From: Marinagarivorans algicola | Lineage (GTDB): Bacteria > Pseudomonadota > Gammaproteobacteria > Pseudomonadales > Cellvibrionaceae | NCBI RefSeq assembly: GCF_001292705.1 | Contig: NZ_LGAK01000021.1 | Location: forward strand, 27,275 to 91,274 | Reading direction: 5' to 3' | DNA length: 64,000 bases | The notes under the pieces: generated by a model | The model's input: only the letters and a program-made list of their open reading frames with translations | Told to the model about the DNA's origin: nothing | Database searches by the model: none | Shown: positions 53,058 through 62,625 of the stretch, piece by piece | Layout of the letters: each line of letters opens with the position of its first letter | Numbering within the stretch: position 1 is the first letter of the stretch | Made by a program: the position numbers and the translations under genes

Positions 53058-54137
53058 ATGATGCTTTCCCCTGTAAACACGCTATCACCTGTGCCTTTAA
53101 GCGCTGACTTAGCCAATGCAAGCGGCAGGCGCTTACTTGCGGCTCAGTGGTGGCGTCAACCTATTAGCGCATTCGCCTCATTAGCGCCTATTGAGCCTGT
53201 AGAGCATACTGAGCTGAAGGCTTCAGGTGTGAGTGTAAGTATCAAGCGCGAAGATGCACTGTGTCCCTACTTAGGGGGCAATAAATTGTATAAATTATAC
53301 TTCCATGTGCAACGTGCTTTGACTTTAAATGCTCAAGTACTCGTGACCTTTGGCGGTGCGTATTCCAATCATATTTATGCATTAGCGCGCGCGGGACTAG
53401 AGCTAGGCATTCAAACAGTGGGTATTATTCGCGGCGAGAAACCGCCGTATTTAAGCCCGACACTCCAAGATGCTCTAGCGATGGGGATGCGATTACAGTT
53501 TGTGAGTCGTGCCCAGTACAAGCTCAAGCATACGCAACAGCAACAAGCGACATGGGGACTGCCTACACAAGGCACTTATATCATTCCAGAGGGTGGCAGC
53601 GGGATAAGAGGCGCCTTAGGTATGGCTGAATATTGGCGTTGCGTGCAGCAAGTATTGAATAAAAGCTGCCAGCGTTATGATGCCGTTGTGCTTGCGGCAG
53701 GTACTGGTGCGAGTCTTGCGGGTGTGATGGCGGCTAGTGAGGGCATAGCGGTTCATGGTATTTTGGCGCTAAAGGGCTCAGCAAAAATGACGCAGCATTT
53801 TACTCAGCAAACGCTAGCTATGGCACAGCGACTAAGGCGCGTATTACGCCATCCCAATTATGGCAATAAGGAGGTTGTATTAGGCGAAACGATGTACTCA
53901 AAGCCTTCACCTATGTGCTGGCAGTTACACACGCAAGCACATGGCGGTGGTTATGGCCCAGCCAAAGGCGCCCTGCGCGACACAATACAGCACCTAGAAG
54001 CCTCTACAGGGATTGCCCTAGACCCTGTGTATACCGGTAAAATGATGGCCGCAGTGATTGATTTGGCACAGCAGCAGCACTGGCGAGGGCAGCGGGTACT
54101 GGTGATTCATAGTGGTGGCCTGCAAGGCGCTAGGTGA
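53058..54137 (+). CDS. PLP-dependent ACC deaminase/D-cysteine desulfhydrase family enzyme
   Basis: 359 residues; the ATG at 53058 is taken, though a TTG at 53037 is possible. SIKREDALCPYLGGNKLYKL carries the PLP lysine; TFGGAYSNHIYALA is the strong family block, and AAGTGASLAGVM binds the phosphate. The NKxRK of the family reads NKLYK here (Arg to Tyr), so the substrate may differ from ACC or D-cysteine. The N-terminus has about 25 extra residues. It has no obvious functional partner nearby. Confidence 0.85.
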   Translation: MMLSPVNTLSPVPLSADLANASGRRLLAAQWWRQPISAFASLAPIEPVEHTELKASGVSVSIKREDALCPYLGGNKLYKLYFHVQRALTLNAQVLVTFGGAYSNHIYALARAGLELGIQTVGIIRGEKPPYLSPTLQDALAMGMRLQFVSRAQYKLKHTQQQQATWGLPTQGTYIIPEGGSGIRGALGMAEYWRCVQQVLNKSCQRYDAVVLAAGTGASLAGVMAASEGIAVHGILALKGSAKMTQHFTQQTLAMAQRLRRVLRHPNYGNKEVVLGETMYSKPSPMCWQLHTQAHGGGYGPAKGALRDTIQHLEASTGIALDPVYTGKMMAAVIDLAQQQHWRGQRVLVIHSGGLQGAR

Positions 54138-54367
54138 TTAAAGCCCTCAATGACGGTACTTTTGAATCGCGATATAGAGTCAGTCTTAACAGGATTCGCG
54201 TATGGGTTATCGTTTTGAGGCATGGAACAGCTGCAAACCTGTATATCCTATTCATACTCTCTATAATCAAAGTGCATGAATGTTGGTGTTCACCATGATT
54301 AAAGTTCATGTGAATAATTTTCTGAGTCATTCTTCAAGGCAAATGTTGCCTCGTAATGGGTTTATTA

Positions 54368-55264
54368 ATGAGTGAGTTTAGTTGTATCGGATTGATTGGG
54401 CGCTTGGGTAGCGATGCAGTGGCTTATTCGTTAAAGCGTTTGGTTGCTTATTTAAATACCCGCAATATCAACGTATTGTTAGATAGCGAAACTGGGGCGG
54501 TAGTACCTGATACCTCCGTAACGCGCGTAAGGCGTGAGCAGTTACCCAGTTTATGCGACTTGGTGATTGTGGTGGGTGGTGATGGTAGTTTATTGGGGAC
54601 GGCACGATTGATGGCAGGTACCGATGTACCTTTACTGGGTATTAATCGCGGCCGTTTAGGGTTTTTAACCGATATTTCTCCTGATGATATTGAGGTAAAA
54701 GTGGGCGAGGTCTTAGATGGTGCGTATGAGGCTGAAGAGCGCTTTTTAGTACAAACCACTGTGCGTAGACACGGTAAAGTAGTGGGGCAGTCGCTCGCGC
54801 TGAACGATGTGGTACTGCACCCAGGTCAATTTATCCGCATGATAGATTTTGAGTTGCACATTGATGGTAACTTTGTGTACCAGCAAAGCTCCGACGGGCT
54901 GATTATCTCAACACCAACAGGCTCTACGGCCTATGCGCTGAGCGGTGGCGGCCCCATTATGCATCCATCTCTTGATGCGCTGGTGGTAGTTCCCATGAAC
55001 CCCCATACTTTAAGTAGTCGGCCTATTGTGGTGTCTGGCAATAGTGATATTCGCTTGGTGGTCGGTGAGCAGCGCGATGTCCACCCGCATGTGACTTGTG
55101 ACGGTCAGGCGCATATAGTGACGCAGACCGGTGATGAAGTGCAAATTGCTAAAAGCCCTAACCGCCTAAAGCTCGTACACCCTACAGGGCATCGTTTTTA
55201 CGAGGTATGTCGCTCTAAGCTTGGTTGGGCTTCGCGGGCGGCTTTTCAACACGAAGAGACATAA
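54368..55264 (+). CDS. nadK: NAD kinase
   Basis: 298 residues from the ATG at 54368 (MSEFSCIGLIGRLGS), the usual NadK start; another ATG lies four codons upstream. VVGGDGSLLGTARL is the GGDG catalytic motif, followed by GINRGRLGFLTD, and the NAD-binding TPTGSTAYALSGGGPIMHP. It phosphorylates NAD to NADP using ATP or polyphosphate. It stands alone with 230 bases before it and 356 after. Confidence 0.97.
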   Translation: MSEFSCIGLIGRLGSDAVAYSLKRLVAYLNTRNINVLLDSETGAVVPDTSVTRVRREQLPSLCDLVIVVGGDGSLLGTARLMAGTDVPLLGINRGRLGFLTDISPDDIEVKVGEVLDGAYEAEERFLVQTTVRRHGKVVGQSLALNDVVLHPGQFIRMIDFELHIDGNFVYQQSSDGLIISTPTGSTAYALSGGGPIMHPSLDALVVVPMNPHTLSSRPIVVSGNSDIRLVVGEQRDVHPHVTCDGQAHIVTQTGDEVQIAKSPNRLKLVHPTGHRFYEVCRSKLGWASRAAFQHEET

Positions 55265-55620
55265 AGTGCAGTCGTAAAAGCATGCTATGGCATATACTGT
55301 TTATTATGCTGGCTGATCCCCTTGTGTTGATGACCTACCAAGGGGGTAACTACTGAGCACGCGGTGCGGGGCCCTTGTCGCAGCGCGAACGAGTCGTATT
55401 CTAAGAGCCTTGATCGGCTAATGTATAAGGTGACACCCATTGGCAGGTTGCCACAATGCTACAATCGGGACATGACAAAGCCATGACAATACCGCAGCAA
55501 AAGGCCAAATCAGGGTTGAAATTGCACCAAAAGGATTCATAAAATAGACACAGACAATAATGCGGATAAAAACGCCTGTGCACGCCAGTCAATAACCCTT
55601 AATACGGTGATTTTACGCCA
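55265..55620. other. nadK-phosphoesterase intergenic stretch
   Basis: 356 bases with no gene I can support. CCCCTTG (55319-55325) faces CAAGGGG (55340-55346 region) across a 14-base loop, 55 bases after nadK; no T run follows. A promoter of the next gene is expected in the A-rich part near 55540. Confidence 0.35.
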
Positions 55621-56607
55621 ATGCTTAGCTCTAATCAGCCACATGTAACTTCTGCACGCTATGACATTATTGGTGATGTGCACGGTTGCGCAAAAACACT
55701 GGTCAAATTACTCCAAGCAATGGGCTACCAAAATAATGATCAGGGTTATTACCACCCCACCCGCAAAACCATTTTTGTCGGAGATATTGTTGATCGTGGT
55801 CCGCGCATTCGCGAAGCACTTCACATAGTGCGTGATATGTGCCAAGCGCAGCAAGCAGAGTGTGTCTTGGGTAACCACGAATTTTATGCCATTGCGTATT
55901 TTACGCTGCTTAATAATGGTGGCAGTTTACGCTATCTTAGGCCTCATAGTGCTCACCATGACCGCTTGATTGCAGAAACATTAGAGCAGTTTGAGCAGCA
56001 CCCCAAAGACTGGGAAATGATGCTTGACTGGTTTAAAACACTGCCTTTGTATATCGAAAAGAAGAGCTTTCGGGTCGTACATGCTTGCTGGGATAGTGTA
56101 TTAATTGACCGTTTGAAAGAACAGTTTGCTGCGGGCCATGTTGATGATACCTTTGTCGCCGCTACCGAAAACCACAGTAGCTTTGCCGCGGCGGTCTTCA
56201 GCCGTTTAACACGCGGCACCTCAATGCATCTTCCGCCGGGGGTGTTGATTAAGGGGCGTGATGGCATTGATCGCAGTTTATTTAGAACACGTTTTTGGTC
56301 GCAAAGCCCGCAAACCTATGCCGATGTTGTTTTTCAGCCAGACCCTTTACCTGACTATTTGATTGATACACCTTTGAGTGATGCCGAACGCGCACGCTTA
56401 GTGCATTATGGTGATAATGAGCGTCCAGTATTTATTGGGCATTATTGGTTACAAGGTACTCCCAAAATATTGCGCCCTAATGTCGCCTGTTTGGATTACA
56501 GTGCCGTAAAATATGGCAAATTAGTGGCTTACCGGTTTGATGGTGAGCAAAAATTAGATAATCGTAAATTTTGCTGGGTCAGTGTTGAGCGCGAAGAAGC
56601 GCAGTAA
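55621..56607 (+). CDS. Metallophosphoesterase (PrpE/ApaH-like)
   Basis: 328 residues. DIIGDVHGCAKTLVKLL, IFVGDIVDRGPRIREAL, LGNHEF and IGHYWLQG give the full metal-binding set. It resembles Ser/Thr-phosphatase-like and Ap4A-hydrolase proteins, but is longer than ApaH because of an insert near residues 100-215. The true substrate (Ap4A, phosphoprotein or other) cannot be read from sequence. It is a second such enzyme besides apaH in the window. Confidence 0.85.
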   Translation: MLSSNQPHVTSARYDIIGDVHGCAKTLVKLLQAMGYQNNDQGYYHPTRKTIFVGDIVDRGPRIREALHIVRDMCQAQQAECVLGNHEFYAIAYFTLLNNGGSLRYLRPHSAHHDRLIAETLEQFEQHPKDWEMMLDWFKTLPLYIEKKSFRVVHACWDSVLIDRLKEQFAAGHVDDTFVAATENHSSFAAAVFSRLTRGTSMHLPPGVLIKGRDGIDRSLFRTRFWSQSPQTYADVVFQPDPLPDYLIDTPLSDAERARLVHYGDNERPVFIGHYWLQGTPKILRPNVACLDYSAVKYGKLVAYRFDGEQKLDNRKFCWVSVEREEAQ

Positions 56608-56633
56608 TATTTATCGTGTAGTGTGGTCTTTAA

Positions 56634-57554
56634 ATGAAAGCTGTTTGCCTTGCCCGGTTCCCTGCCGAGCTTAACTTAAGCCCTCTAGATAAGGCGCTTA
56701 CCGAGCACAATATTCTTCATCGCTTTACCGAAGAGCAACAAGAGCAGGTACTATGGTTAGCCAATGAAGCATCGGTGGCACAAGCCGTAGAGGTGATTAA
56801 GCGTTTTTTAAGCGCTAGCGCTCAAGATACGGCAGACTCATCATCTATCACGCCCCCTTTATCAGCTGTAGTATCTGATACGGTCAATGATACCGAAGAG
56901 GGTGGGCACGTATTGAGCGGTGTTTTTACCTTTATTAAAATGGCGCCTATCACGGTGGCTTTAATTGTACTGGGTGCTATTGGCTATTGTATTGTGGCAA
57001 TGCCTTGGCTCACGCTGTATCAACTAATGACATTTACTCCGATCAAAATTGTAGATACACGACTTTTTGTTGCGCCTTGGCAATGGCAAGAATCTTGGCG
57101 CGCTTTGAGCCCTATATTCTTGCACTTTGGCATTGGCCATATTATTTTTAATGCAATGGCCATGTTGCAAATGGGCAGCTGGGTTGAGCGTTTGTGGGGT
57201 TTTAAGTGGTATGCGTTGGTGTGTTTATGTGCCGCGCTTGCAGGTAATGGGCTACAGTATTTTTGGGATCACTCCCCCATGTTTGGCGGGTTGTCGGGCG
57301 TTGTTTATGGCGTTTTCACCTTTAATTATATTACTCAGCGTGTAAACCCCACTAAAGCCTTTATTTTGCCGCGCGCTATGTATATTTGGCTGGCCGTATT
57401 TTTATTGGCCGGCTTTACACCCTTTTTTACATTATTATTTGGTGTGCAAGTGGCCAACGGGGCTCACTTAGGTGGTGCCTTAGGTGGCGCGCTCACTGCC
57501 TTAGTGGCTAACCGAAAAAACCTAATGGCACGACGACAAGTGCCAAAGCCATAA
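56634..57554 (+). CDS. Rhomboid family intramembrane protease
   Basis: 306 residues. A cytoplasmic N-domain (about 1-85, with KAVCLARFPAELNLSPL) is followed by six membrane segments. FLHFGIGHIIFNAMAMLQMG is the L1/His-Asn block, GGLSGVVYG contains the catalytic Ser221, and NGAHLGGALGG has the partner His278. The N-domain and size match GlpG of E. coli. It cleaves membrane proteins within the bilayer. Confidence 0.9.
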   Translation: MKAVCLARFPAELNLSPLDKALTEHNILHRFTEEQQEQVLWLANEASVAQAVEVIKRFLSASAQDTADSSSITPPLSAVVSDTVNDTEEGGHVLSGVFTFIKMAPITVALIVLGAIGYCIVAMPWLTLYQLMTFTPIKIVDTRLFVAPWQWQESWRALSPIFLHFGIGHIIFNAMAMLQMGSWVERLWGFKWYALVCLCAALAGNGLQYFWDHSPMFGGLSGVVYGVFTFNYITQRVNPTKAFILPRAMYIWLAVFLLAGFTPFFTLLFGVQVANGAHLGGALGGALTALVANRKNLMARRQVPKP

Positions 57555-57628
57555 ATACCAAGACCGTTGTTTTTACATCATGTGTATCAACACCCGCTAT
57601 ATCAAAACCATTAAAGAAAGGCTTGAAT

Positions 57629-57904
57629 GTGACGAATCAAGAAGGGTTAAACCCCGATCAAATATTGGCGAATATGACGCCACAAATTTATGCGCGTTTT
57701 CAAGAGGCCATTGCGCTGGGCAAGTGGCCTAATGGCGTCGCGTTAAGCCAAGAGCAAAAACACACCTGTATGCAGGCGGTTATCGTCTATGAAAATGCCC
57801 ATATTGCTAAAGAGCAGCGCACCGGTTTTGTGCCGCCAAAAGAGCAACCTTGTGCTGATGACAGCCACATACACACCATAGAACAGCCGTTGCAGTGGAA
57901 ATAG
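57629..57904 (+). CDS. yeaC: DUF1315 family protein (YeaC)
   Basis: 91 residues from the GTG at 57629, eight bases after AGAAAGG; a TTG two codons earlier is too close to that site. ILANMTPQIYARFQEAIALG and KWPNGVALSQEQKHTCMQAV match E. coli YeaC, a family of unknown function. It sits 28 bases ahead of pepN and may share its message. Confidence 0.85.
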   Translation: MTNQEGLNPDQILANMTPQIYARFQEAIALGKWPNGVALSQEQKHTCMQAVIVYENAHIAKEQRTGFVPPKEQPCADDSHIHTIEQPLQWK

Positions 57905-57932
57905 CAGCTAATAAACAGTAAAGGAAACCATC

Positions 57933-60608
57933 ATGAGTCACAGCACCGATACCCTCAATGGCGACAATATGTTAACAACGCACTATCTTAAAGATTACAC
58001 GGTACCAAGCTTTTTCATCAAAACAACCGACCTGACCTTTAAGCTCGACCCAACCAAAACAGAAGTAACATCGGTTTTAACGCTAGCGGCAAACCCCGAA
58101 GCCCCAACCAAGGGCACGCTATTTTTGCACGGCGAATCACTGACACTCAAAAGTTTAGCCATTGACGGTAAGCCCTTAAAGGCTGATGAATATGTGTTAA
58201 GTGATAAAGGCTTAACACTGACTCATTTGCCTGCCGCATTCACCTTAACGTGTGTCACCGAAATTGCCCCTGAGCGTAACTCCTCCCTAGAGGGGCTCTA
58301 TAAGTCACGCAGCATGTACTGTACACAGTGCGAGGCTGAGGGCTTTCGTAAAATCACTTATTACAGCGATCGCCCAGATGTACTGAGTGAATTTACAACA
58401 ACTATTATTGCAAATAAAGCGCAATATCCTGTTTTATTATCGAACGGTAATCTTATTGAGGCGGTCGATTTAGATGGCGGCCTACACAAAGCCTCATGGC
58501 ACGACCCCTTTAAAAAACCGGCGTATCTTTTTGCGTTAGTCGCTGGTGACTTAGCGGTGGTCGAAGACTCATTCACCACCATGAGCGCACGTGAGATTAC
58601 ACTTAAGATTTTTGTAGAAGCCAAAGATCTCGATAAATGCGAGCACGCAATGGCATCTCTTAAGCACTCCATGCGTTGGGACGAAGAGGTATATGGCCGC
58701 GAATACGACTTAGATATTTTTATGATCGTGGCCGTTGATGACTTTAATATGGGCGCTATGGAAAACAAGGGCTTAAATATTTTTAATACCTCGTGTGTAC
58801 TGGCCAACCCCAAAACAACAACCGATGCCGGTTTTGCCCGTGTAGAGGCGGTTGTTGCGCACGAATACTTTCATAACTGGTCGGGTAATCGCGTGACTTG
58901 CCGCGATTGGTTTCAGCTTAGCCTCAAAGAAGGGTTTACCGTTTTTAGAGATGCAGAGTTTTCGGCCGATAGGGGGTCGCGCACGGTTAAGCGCGTAGAA
59001 GACGTCAGTGTGATGCGGACTATGCAATTTGCAGAAGATAGCGGCCCAATGGCACACCCGGTACAACCGGCGAGCTATATGGAAATCTCTAACTTTTATA
59101 CGCTGACCATCTACGAAAAAGGGGCAGAGTTAGTGCGGATGTACCACACGCTATTAGGGCCTGAGCTATTTCGTAAAGCGACCGATATTTATTTCGAGCG
59201 CCATGATGGCGAAGCCGCCACCATCGAAGACTTTGTGCGCGCCATGGAGGAGGCAAGTGGCCGTGACCTGTCACAATTTAAGTACTGGTATAGCCAAGCG
59301 GGTACACCGGTTGTACAAGCGGCCGGTGATTATGACGCACAAGAGCAAACCTTTAAGCTCACATTCAAACAATATTGCCCCGATACCCCAGAGGCCACAT
59401 CGGCACAAAAAAAGCCGTATCTTATCCCTGTGAATGTCGCTTTATTAGGGGCTCAAGGCCCACAAGCCTTAACTTTAGAAGGGCAGGCGCTCAATAGTGA
59501 CGAAGTTGTCCTTGAGCTTACCGAGTCAGAGCAAACCTTTACTTTTCATCATGTAGCTAGCGAGCCTGTGCCCACTATTTTTAGAGGTTTTTCGGCGCCG
59601 GTTAAATCGGCATACCCATACAAGAAAAGCGATTTATTACATATCGCAACACAAGATAAAGATGGCTTTACGCGCTTTGATGCCTTTCAGCAACTCGCGG
59701 TTGTGGCTATCTTTGATGTGATGGCGGCTATGCGTAAAGAAGAATCGTGGCAAGTTGAGCCTCTATTGCTTGACGGCATCGGGCAGTTGCTCGCCGATGA
59801 GAACCTCGACCCTGCCATGGTGGCATTAATGTGTGAGCTACCTAGCGAAGCTTACATGAGTGGTTTATCGACACCCATTGAGCCTCATTTATTACACCGT
59901 GCCCGTGAAGCGCTAAAAGGTGCAATAGCCGCGCATTATGTCAGTGTATGGCGCAGTACGTATGAGCGTTGCTCAAGTGATAAAGCCTATAGCTTTAATG
60001 CGCAAGATGTTGCCCTACGTAGCCTTAAAAACTGTGCACTAAGCTATTTAATGGCAGCCCCTGACGCGTCAATACTAAACACCTGCCTAACGCAATTTAA
60101 ACACAGCGATAATATGACCGACGAAATAGCGGCATTGAGTGCATTGGTGAAGTGTACAGACCCTGCAGCAACATCGCTTAAAGCTGAGTCGCTCAATACT
60201 TTTTACGAGCGCTGGCAAAATGAAGCTCTTGTGGTTAACTTGTGGTTGAGTGTACAAGCGACCAATGCAGAGCCTGGAGCCTTGGCGCGTATTAAGACGT
60301 TGATGGAGCACCCAGGTTACGACAGTCAAAACCCCAATAAAATTCGCAGTGTTGTCTCCATGTTTTGCAACTACAATGCCGTTAACTTCCACGCCGAAGA
60401 TGGCTCGGGCTATCAGTTTTTAGCCGATCAAATTATTGTCTTAAATAAACAAAATCCGCAAATTGCGGCGCGTTTATTATCACCTTTAGTTAAGTGGAAG
60501 AAATACGACACCAATCGTCAGCAATTAATGCGAGAGGCGCTAGAGCGCATACATTCAGAGCCTGAATTGTCGAGTGATGTGTATGAGATTGTTGTTAAAA
60601 GTCTTTAA
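57933..60608 (+). CDS. pepN: Aminopeptidase N
   Basis: 891 residues, near the usual length. GAMENKGLNIFNTS is the aminopeptidase motif. The zinc site is HEYFHNW (His310, Glu311, His314) with Glu333 in KEGFTVFRD. The C-terminal half is the helical domain of the E. coli-type M1 family (ERAP-like core absent). It trims N-terminal residues from peptides in the cytoplasm. AAGGAAA precedes the ATG at 57933. Confidence 0.97.
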   Translation: MSHSTDTLNGDNMLTTHYLKDYTVPSFFIKTTDLTFKLDPTKTEVTSVLTLAANPEAPTKGTLFLHGESLTLKSLAIDGKPLKADEYVLSDKGLTLTHLPAAFTLTCVTEIAPERNSSLEGLYKSRSMYCTQCEAEGFRKITYYSDRPDVLSEFTTTIIANKAQYPVLLSNGNLIEAVDLDGGLHKASWHDPFKKPAYLFALVAGDLAVVEDSFTTMSAREITLKIFVEAKDLDKCEHAMASLKHSMRWDEEVYGREYDLDIFMIVAVDDFNMGAMENKGLNIFNTSCVLANPKTTTDAGFARVEAVVAHEYFHNWSGNRVTCRDWFQLSLKEGFTVFRDAEFSADRGSRTVKRVEDVSVMRTMQFAEDSGPMAHPVQPASYMEISNFYTLTIYEKGAELVRMYHTLLGPELFRKATDIYFERHDGEAATIEDFVRAMEEASGRDLSQFKYWYSQAGTPVVQAAGDYDAQEQTFKLTFKQYCPDTPEATSAQKKPYLIPVNVALLGAQGPQALTLEGQALNSDEVVLELTESEQTFTFHHVASEPVPTIFRGFSAPVKSAYPYKKSDLLHIATQDKDGFTRFDAFQQLAVVAIFDVMAAMRKEESWQVEPLLLDGIGQLLADENLDPAMVALMCELPSEAYMSGLSTPIEPHLLHRAREALKGAIAAHYVSVWRSTYERCSSDKAYSFNAQDVALRSLKNCALSYLMAAPDASILNTCLTQFKHSDNMTDEIAALSALVKCTDPAATSLKAESLNTFYERWQNEALVVNLWLSVQATNAEPGALARIKTLMEHPGYDSQNPNKIRSVVSMFCNYNAVNFHAEDGSGYQFLADQIIVLNKQNPQIAARLLSPLVKWKKYDTNRQQLMREALERIHSEPELSSDVYEIVVKSL

Positions 60609-60616
60609 GCAAAGGT

Positions 60617-60651
60617 GACTAGCCAATAGCGGTATAGTTTATTGGCTAGTC
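60617..60651 (+). terminator. Probable pepN terminator
   Basis: A perfect 12-bp stem: GACTAGCCAATA (60617-60628) pairs with TATTGGCTAGTC (60640-60651), with an 11-base loop. It begins eight bases past the pepN stop and is followed by ATTGGGTTTTG. The T run is short, but the stem is strong and it may serve the convergent gene as well. Confidence 0.55.
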
Positions 60652-60719
60652 ATTGGGTTTTGACTGAGCTTAACGGCTGCGCTTAAGTCTGATTTTAGCT
60701 CTTGAGTTTAACCCTACGT

Positions 60720-61442
60720 TTAGTCGTGTTTAGACGGTTTAATCACTGTCCTTAACCAATCGATAGTGGTGTTGTCGAGGGTAAAAAAGGCATCGACTTC
60801 CTCTTGTTGTTGCCAGTAGCTGTCACCGTGCTGAAACAAAAACGCACGCGTGAGCATTTTACGTTTAGGGTTGAGGGTTTTAACCACTTTGGCCGGGTTG
60901 CCGGCGGCCACGACATTGGCTGGAATATCTTTAGTCACAATACTGCCCGCGCCAATCACGCTATTATCACCAATTGTGACGCCCTTGGTGATAATAGCGC
61001 GGGCACCTATCCAAACGTTGTTGCCAAGAGTTACCGGCGCGCTGCACCGAAAGGGCCGTAAGCGGTTGTATAGACCGTGCCAATCGCAATCGTGAATCAT
61101 GACATCGGCGGCCAACATGCAACTATCACCGAGTGTAATGGCCTCGGCCGAGGTGATCTCTACCCCTGGGGCGATCAAACAATAATCACCAATACGAATA
61201 GCACCTTTGCCTACTTTATCGCCCCATGTTGTGATTTTGACGGCTTTATGGGGGTGGCTAATACAGTGCAAATAACGCCCTGCGCAAATATTAGGGCCAT
61301 GCACTTGTACCGATTGCGGCGCTAAAAATTGGGCACCTGCGCCTAGCGCATCAAAAGCTGGGGCGACAAAGCGCTGGCTGTACCAATGGTTTATTTTTTT
61401 GAGTATTTTTTTTAGCCAATAGGGGCGGTGGTCTCGGCGCAT
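60720..61442 (-). CDS. Hexapeptide-repeat O-acyltransferase
   Basis: 240 residues. The centre is a left-handed beta helix with hexapeptide turns (IRIGDYCLIAPGVEITSAEA, VTLGNNVWIGARAIITKG, VTIGDNSVIGAGSIVTKDIP) ending NVVAAGNPAKVVKTL, the signature of maltose/capsule O-acetyltransferases. The catalytic His is likely in MIHDCDWHG. The first 45 residues are basic and may be a membrane-side helix. The acceptor is unknown. It is convergent with pepN. Confidence 0.85.
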   Translation of the reverse strand: MRRDHRPYWLKKILKKINHWYSQRFVAPAFDALGAGAQFLAPQSVQVHGPNICAGRYLHCISHPHKAVKITTWGDKVGKGAIRIGDYCLIAPGVEITSAEAITLGDSCMLAADVMIHDCDWHGLYNRLRPFRCSAPVTLGNNVWIGARAIITKGVTIGDNSVIGAGSIVTKDIPANVVAAGNPAKVVKTLNPKRKMLTRAFLFQHGDSYWQQQEEVDAFFTLDNTTIDWLRTVIKPSKHD

Positions 61443-61626
61443 GTGTGGGTATCTATCGATTAGGGTTGTTAGGGATTGGGAGTTTACATATGGGCCTTAT
61501 GTCGGCGCTATGGTACGGGCTTTGGATGAGCGCTAGCTGACAATTTGAGTGCGAATCCTGAAAAATTTGAGCTATCTTATTAATGGACAGACACTTCATT
61601 GGGCGTTTTACATTACCGTTATCGAT

Positions 61627-61860
61627 ATGCCACAAGCGATAGAGATTCATCTCAATATTAGTGCGCGCAAATACTTACTGTTGTATCAAGGTGTTGCGCG
61701 CAACGTACTGGCCACGGCTGTTGATGGCAGACGTGTGCGCTTCCCCGCAAAAATATTACAGCCCTTTGTAACACACAGTGGCGTGAACGGCCGCTTTACC
61801 ATTTATTTTAGTGATGACGGGCGGTTTTCACATATCCAGCAGTTAGCGCCGCCCATGTAA
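61627..61860 (+). CDS. DUF2835 family protein
   Basis: 77 residues from the ATG at 61627. IEIHLNISARKYLLLYQGVA, then VDGRRVRFPAKILQPFVTHS and GVNGRFTIYFSDDGRF match DUF2835, a short, all-strand family of Gammaproteobacteria with no known role. The frame is open 26 codons upstream, but that extension is unlike the family. It ends six bases before the convergent lipoprotein gene. Confidence 0.82.
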   Translation: MPQAIEIHLNISARKYLLLYQGVARNVLATAVDGRRVRFPAKILQPFVTHSGVNGRFTIYFSDDGRFSHIQQLAPPM

Positions 61861-61866
61861 TCACAG

Positions 61867-62466
61867 CTATTGCGGAGCTGAGTGCTGCACCGTTAGCGCA
61901 TCGCGCACAAACCGGCCAAGGGTGCGATCAAACGCATGTTGATTTAAGCTGCGATTGGTTAAATTCATTTGGCCGGCCATGCCTTGCATCACTTTGCGGT
62001 GATCGATAAATTGCGCCACTTTATGCTCGCCGTGGGTGAAGGTAAGCGCAAAGTCGCCTGCACCATGCTCCTCGTTTGAATACAGCTTGCTTAAAGGGCC
62101 GTTAAAGTCGGGTGCGCTAATACGCATTTGCGTAATGCGCAGCTGTGCAACCTGCGCACTTGGCGCAGAGCTTATCGTAAAGCCCTGTTTTTCGAGATGA
62201 GCGATAAGCGAGCGAGTGAGTGAGTCGCTATAACGTTGCTTAAGCTTGTCGATATCGCGTTGCGTATGGTCGCGGCGGTGATCGCGTAACCAGTGGCTCG
62301 AAAATTCAATGCTGACCGGTCTAACCATGACTTGTTTATTGGCAAAGTACTCGGCATTGTAAACATTGGCTTGCTCTAAGGTGCCTATATGCGTGCAAGC
62401 ACTTAGCGCAAACGCTAGGGTTGCGCTAATACAGATTAATACGAATCGTGAAATTTTATTTAGCAT
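61867..62466 (-). CDS. Putative outer-membrane lipoprotein
   Basis: 199 residues. A signal peptide ends in ALSAC with Cys24 as lipid site and Thr at +2, which favours the outer membrane. The mature part begins near VMVRPVSIEF and contains charged helical repeats and a C-terminal segment (NQHAFDRTLGRFVRDALTV). The layout resembles DUF3313-type lipoproteins, but the match is not strong enough to name. It is divergent from clpB. Confidence 0.65.
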   Translation of the reverse strand: MLNKISRFVLICISATLAFALSACTHIGTLEQANVYNAEYFANKQVMVRPVSIEFSSHWLRDHRRDHTQRDIDKLKQRYSDSLTRSLIAHLEKQGFTISSAPSAQVAQLRITQMRISAPDFNGPLSKLYSNEEHGAGDFALTFTHGEHKVAQFIDHRKVMQGMAGQMNLTNRSLNQHAFDRTLGRFVRDALTVQHSAPQ

Positions 62467-62521
62467 ATTCAGCCTATTCTTGATTTATATCGTGTTTTTA
62501 TCGTAGGGGTGGCGCGCTCCT

Positions 62522-62549
62522 ATTGATATTAACCTAGCGCCCCCCATCT
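62522..62549 (+). promoter_or_regulatory. Sigma-32 heat-shock promoter of clpB
   Basis: ATTGATA (62522-62528, 5 of 7 to CTTGAAA), a 13-base spacer and CCCCATCT (62542-62549), a full match to CCCCATNT. Transcription would begin near 62556, leaving a leader of about 70 bases. clpB is a classic sigma-32 gene. Confidence 0.7.
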
Positions 62550-62569
62550 TTTAAGCAATAAAAAGCAAA

Positions 62570-62593
62570 CACATTAAAAAGCTGCTTAATGTG
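62570..62593 (+). promoter_or_regulatory. Hairpin in the clpB leader
   Basis: CACATTAA (62570-62577) pairs perfectly with TTAATGTG (62586-62593) across an 8-base loop. It sits in the predicted leader, about 18 bases before the GGAG ribosome site (62613-62616). The stem is A/T-rich and does not cover that site, so a simple RNA thermometer is not proven. Confidence 0.45.
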
Positions 62594-62625
62594 CCCTTAT
62601 TACAGTGTTTACGGAGCTATTGACC

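Noticed and set aside
61453..61650. Small minus-strand frame opposite DUF2835
   Set aside because: It overlaps the upstream open part of the DUF2835 frame, with no coding features.
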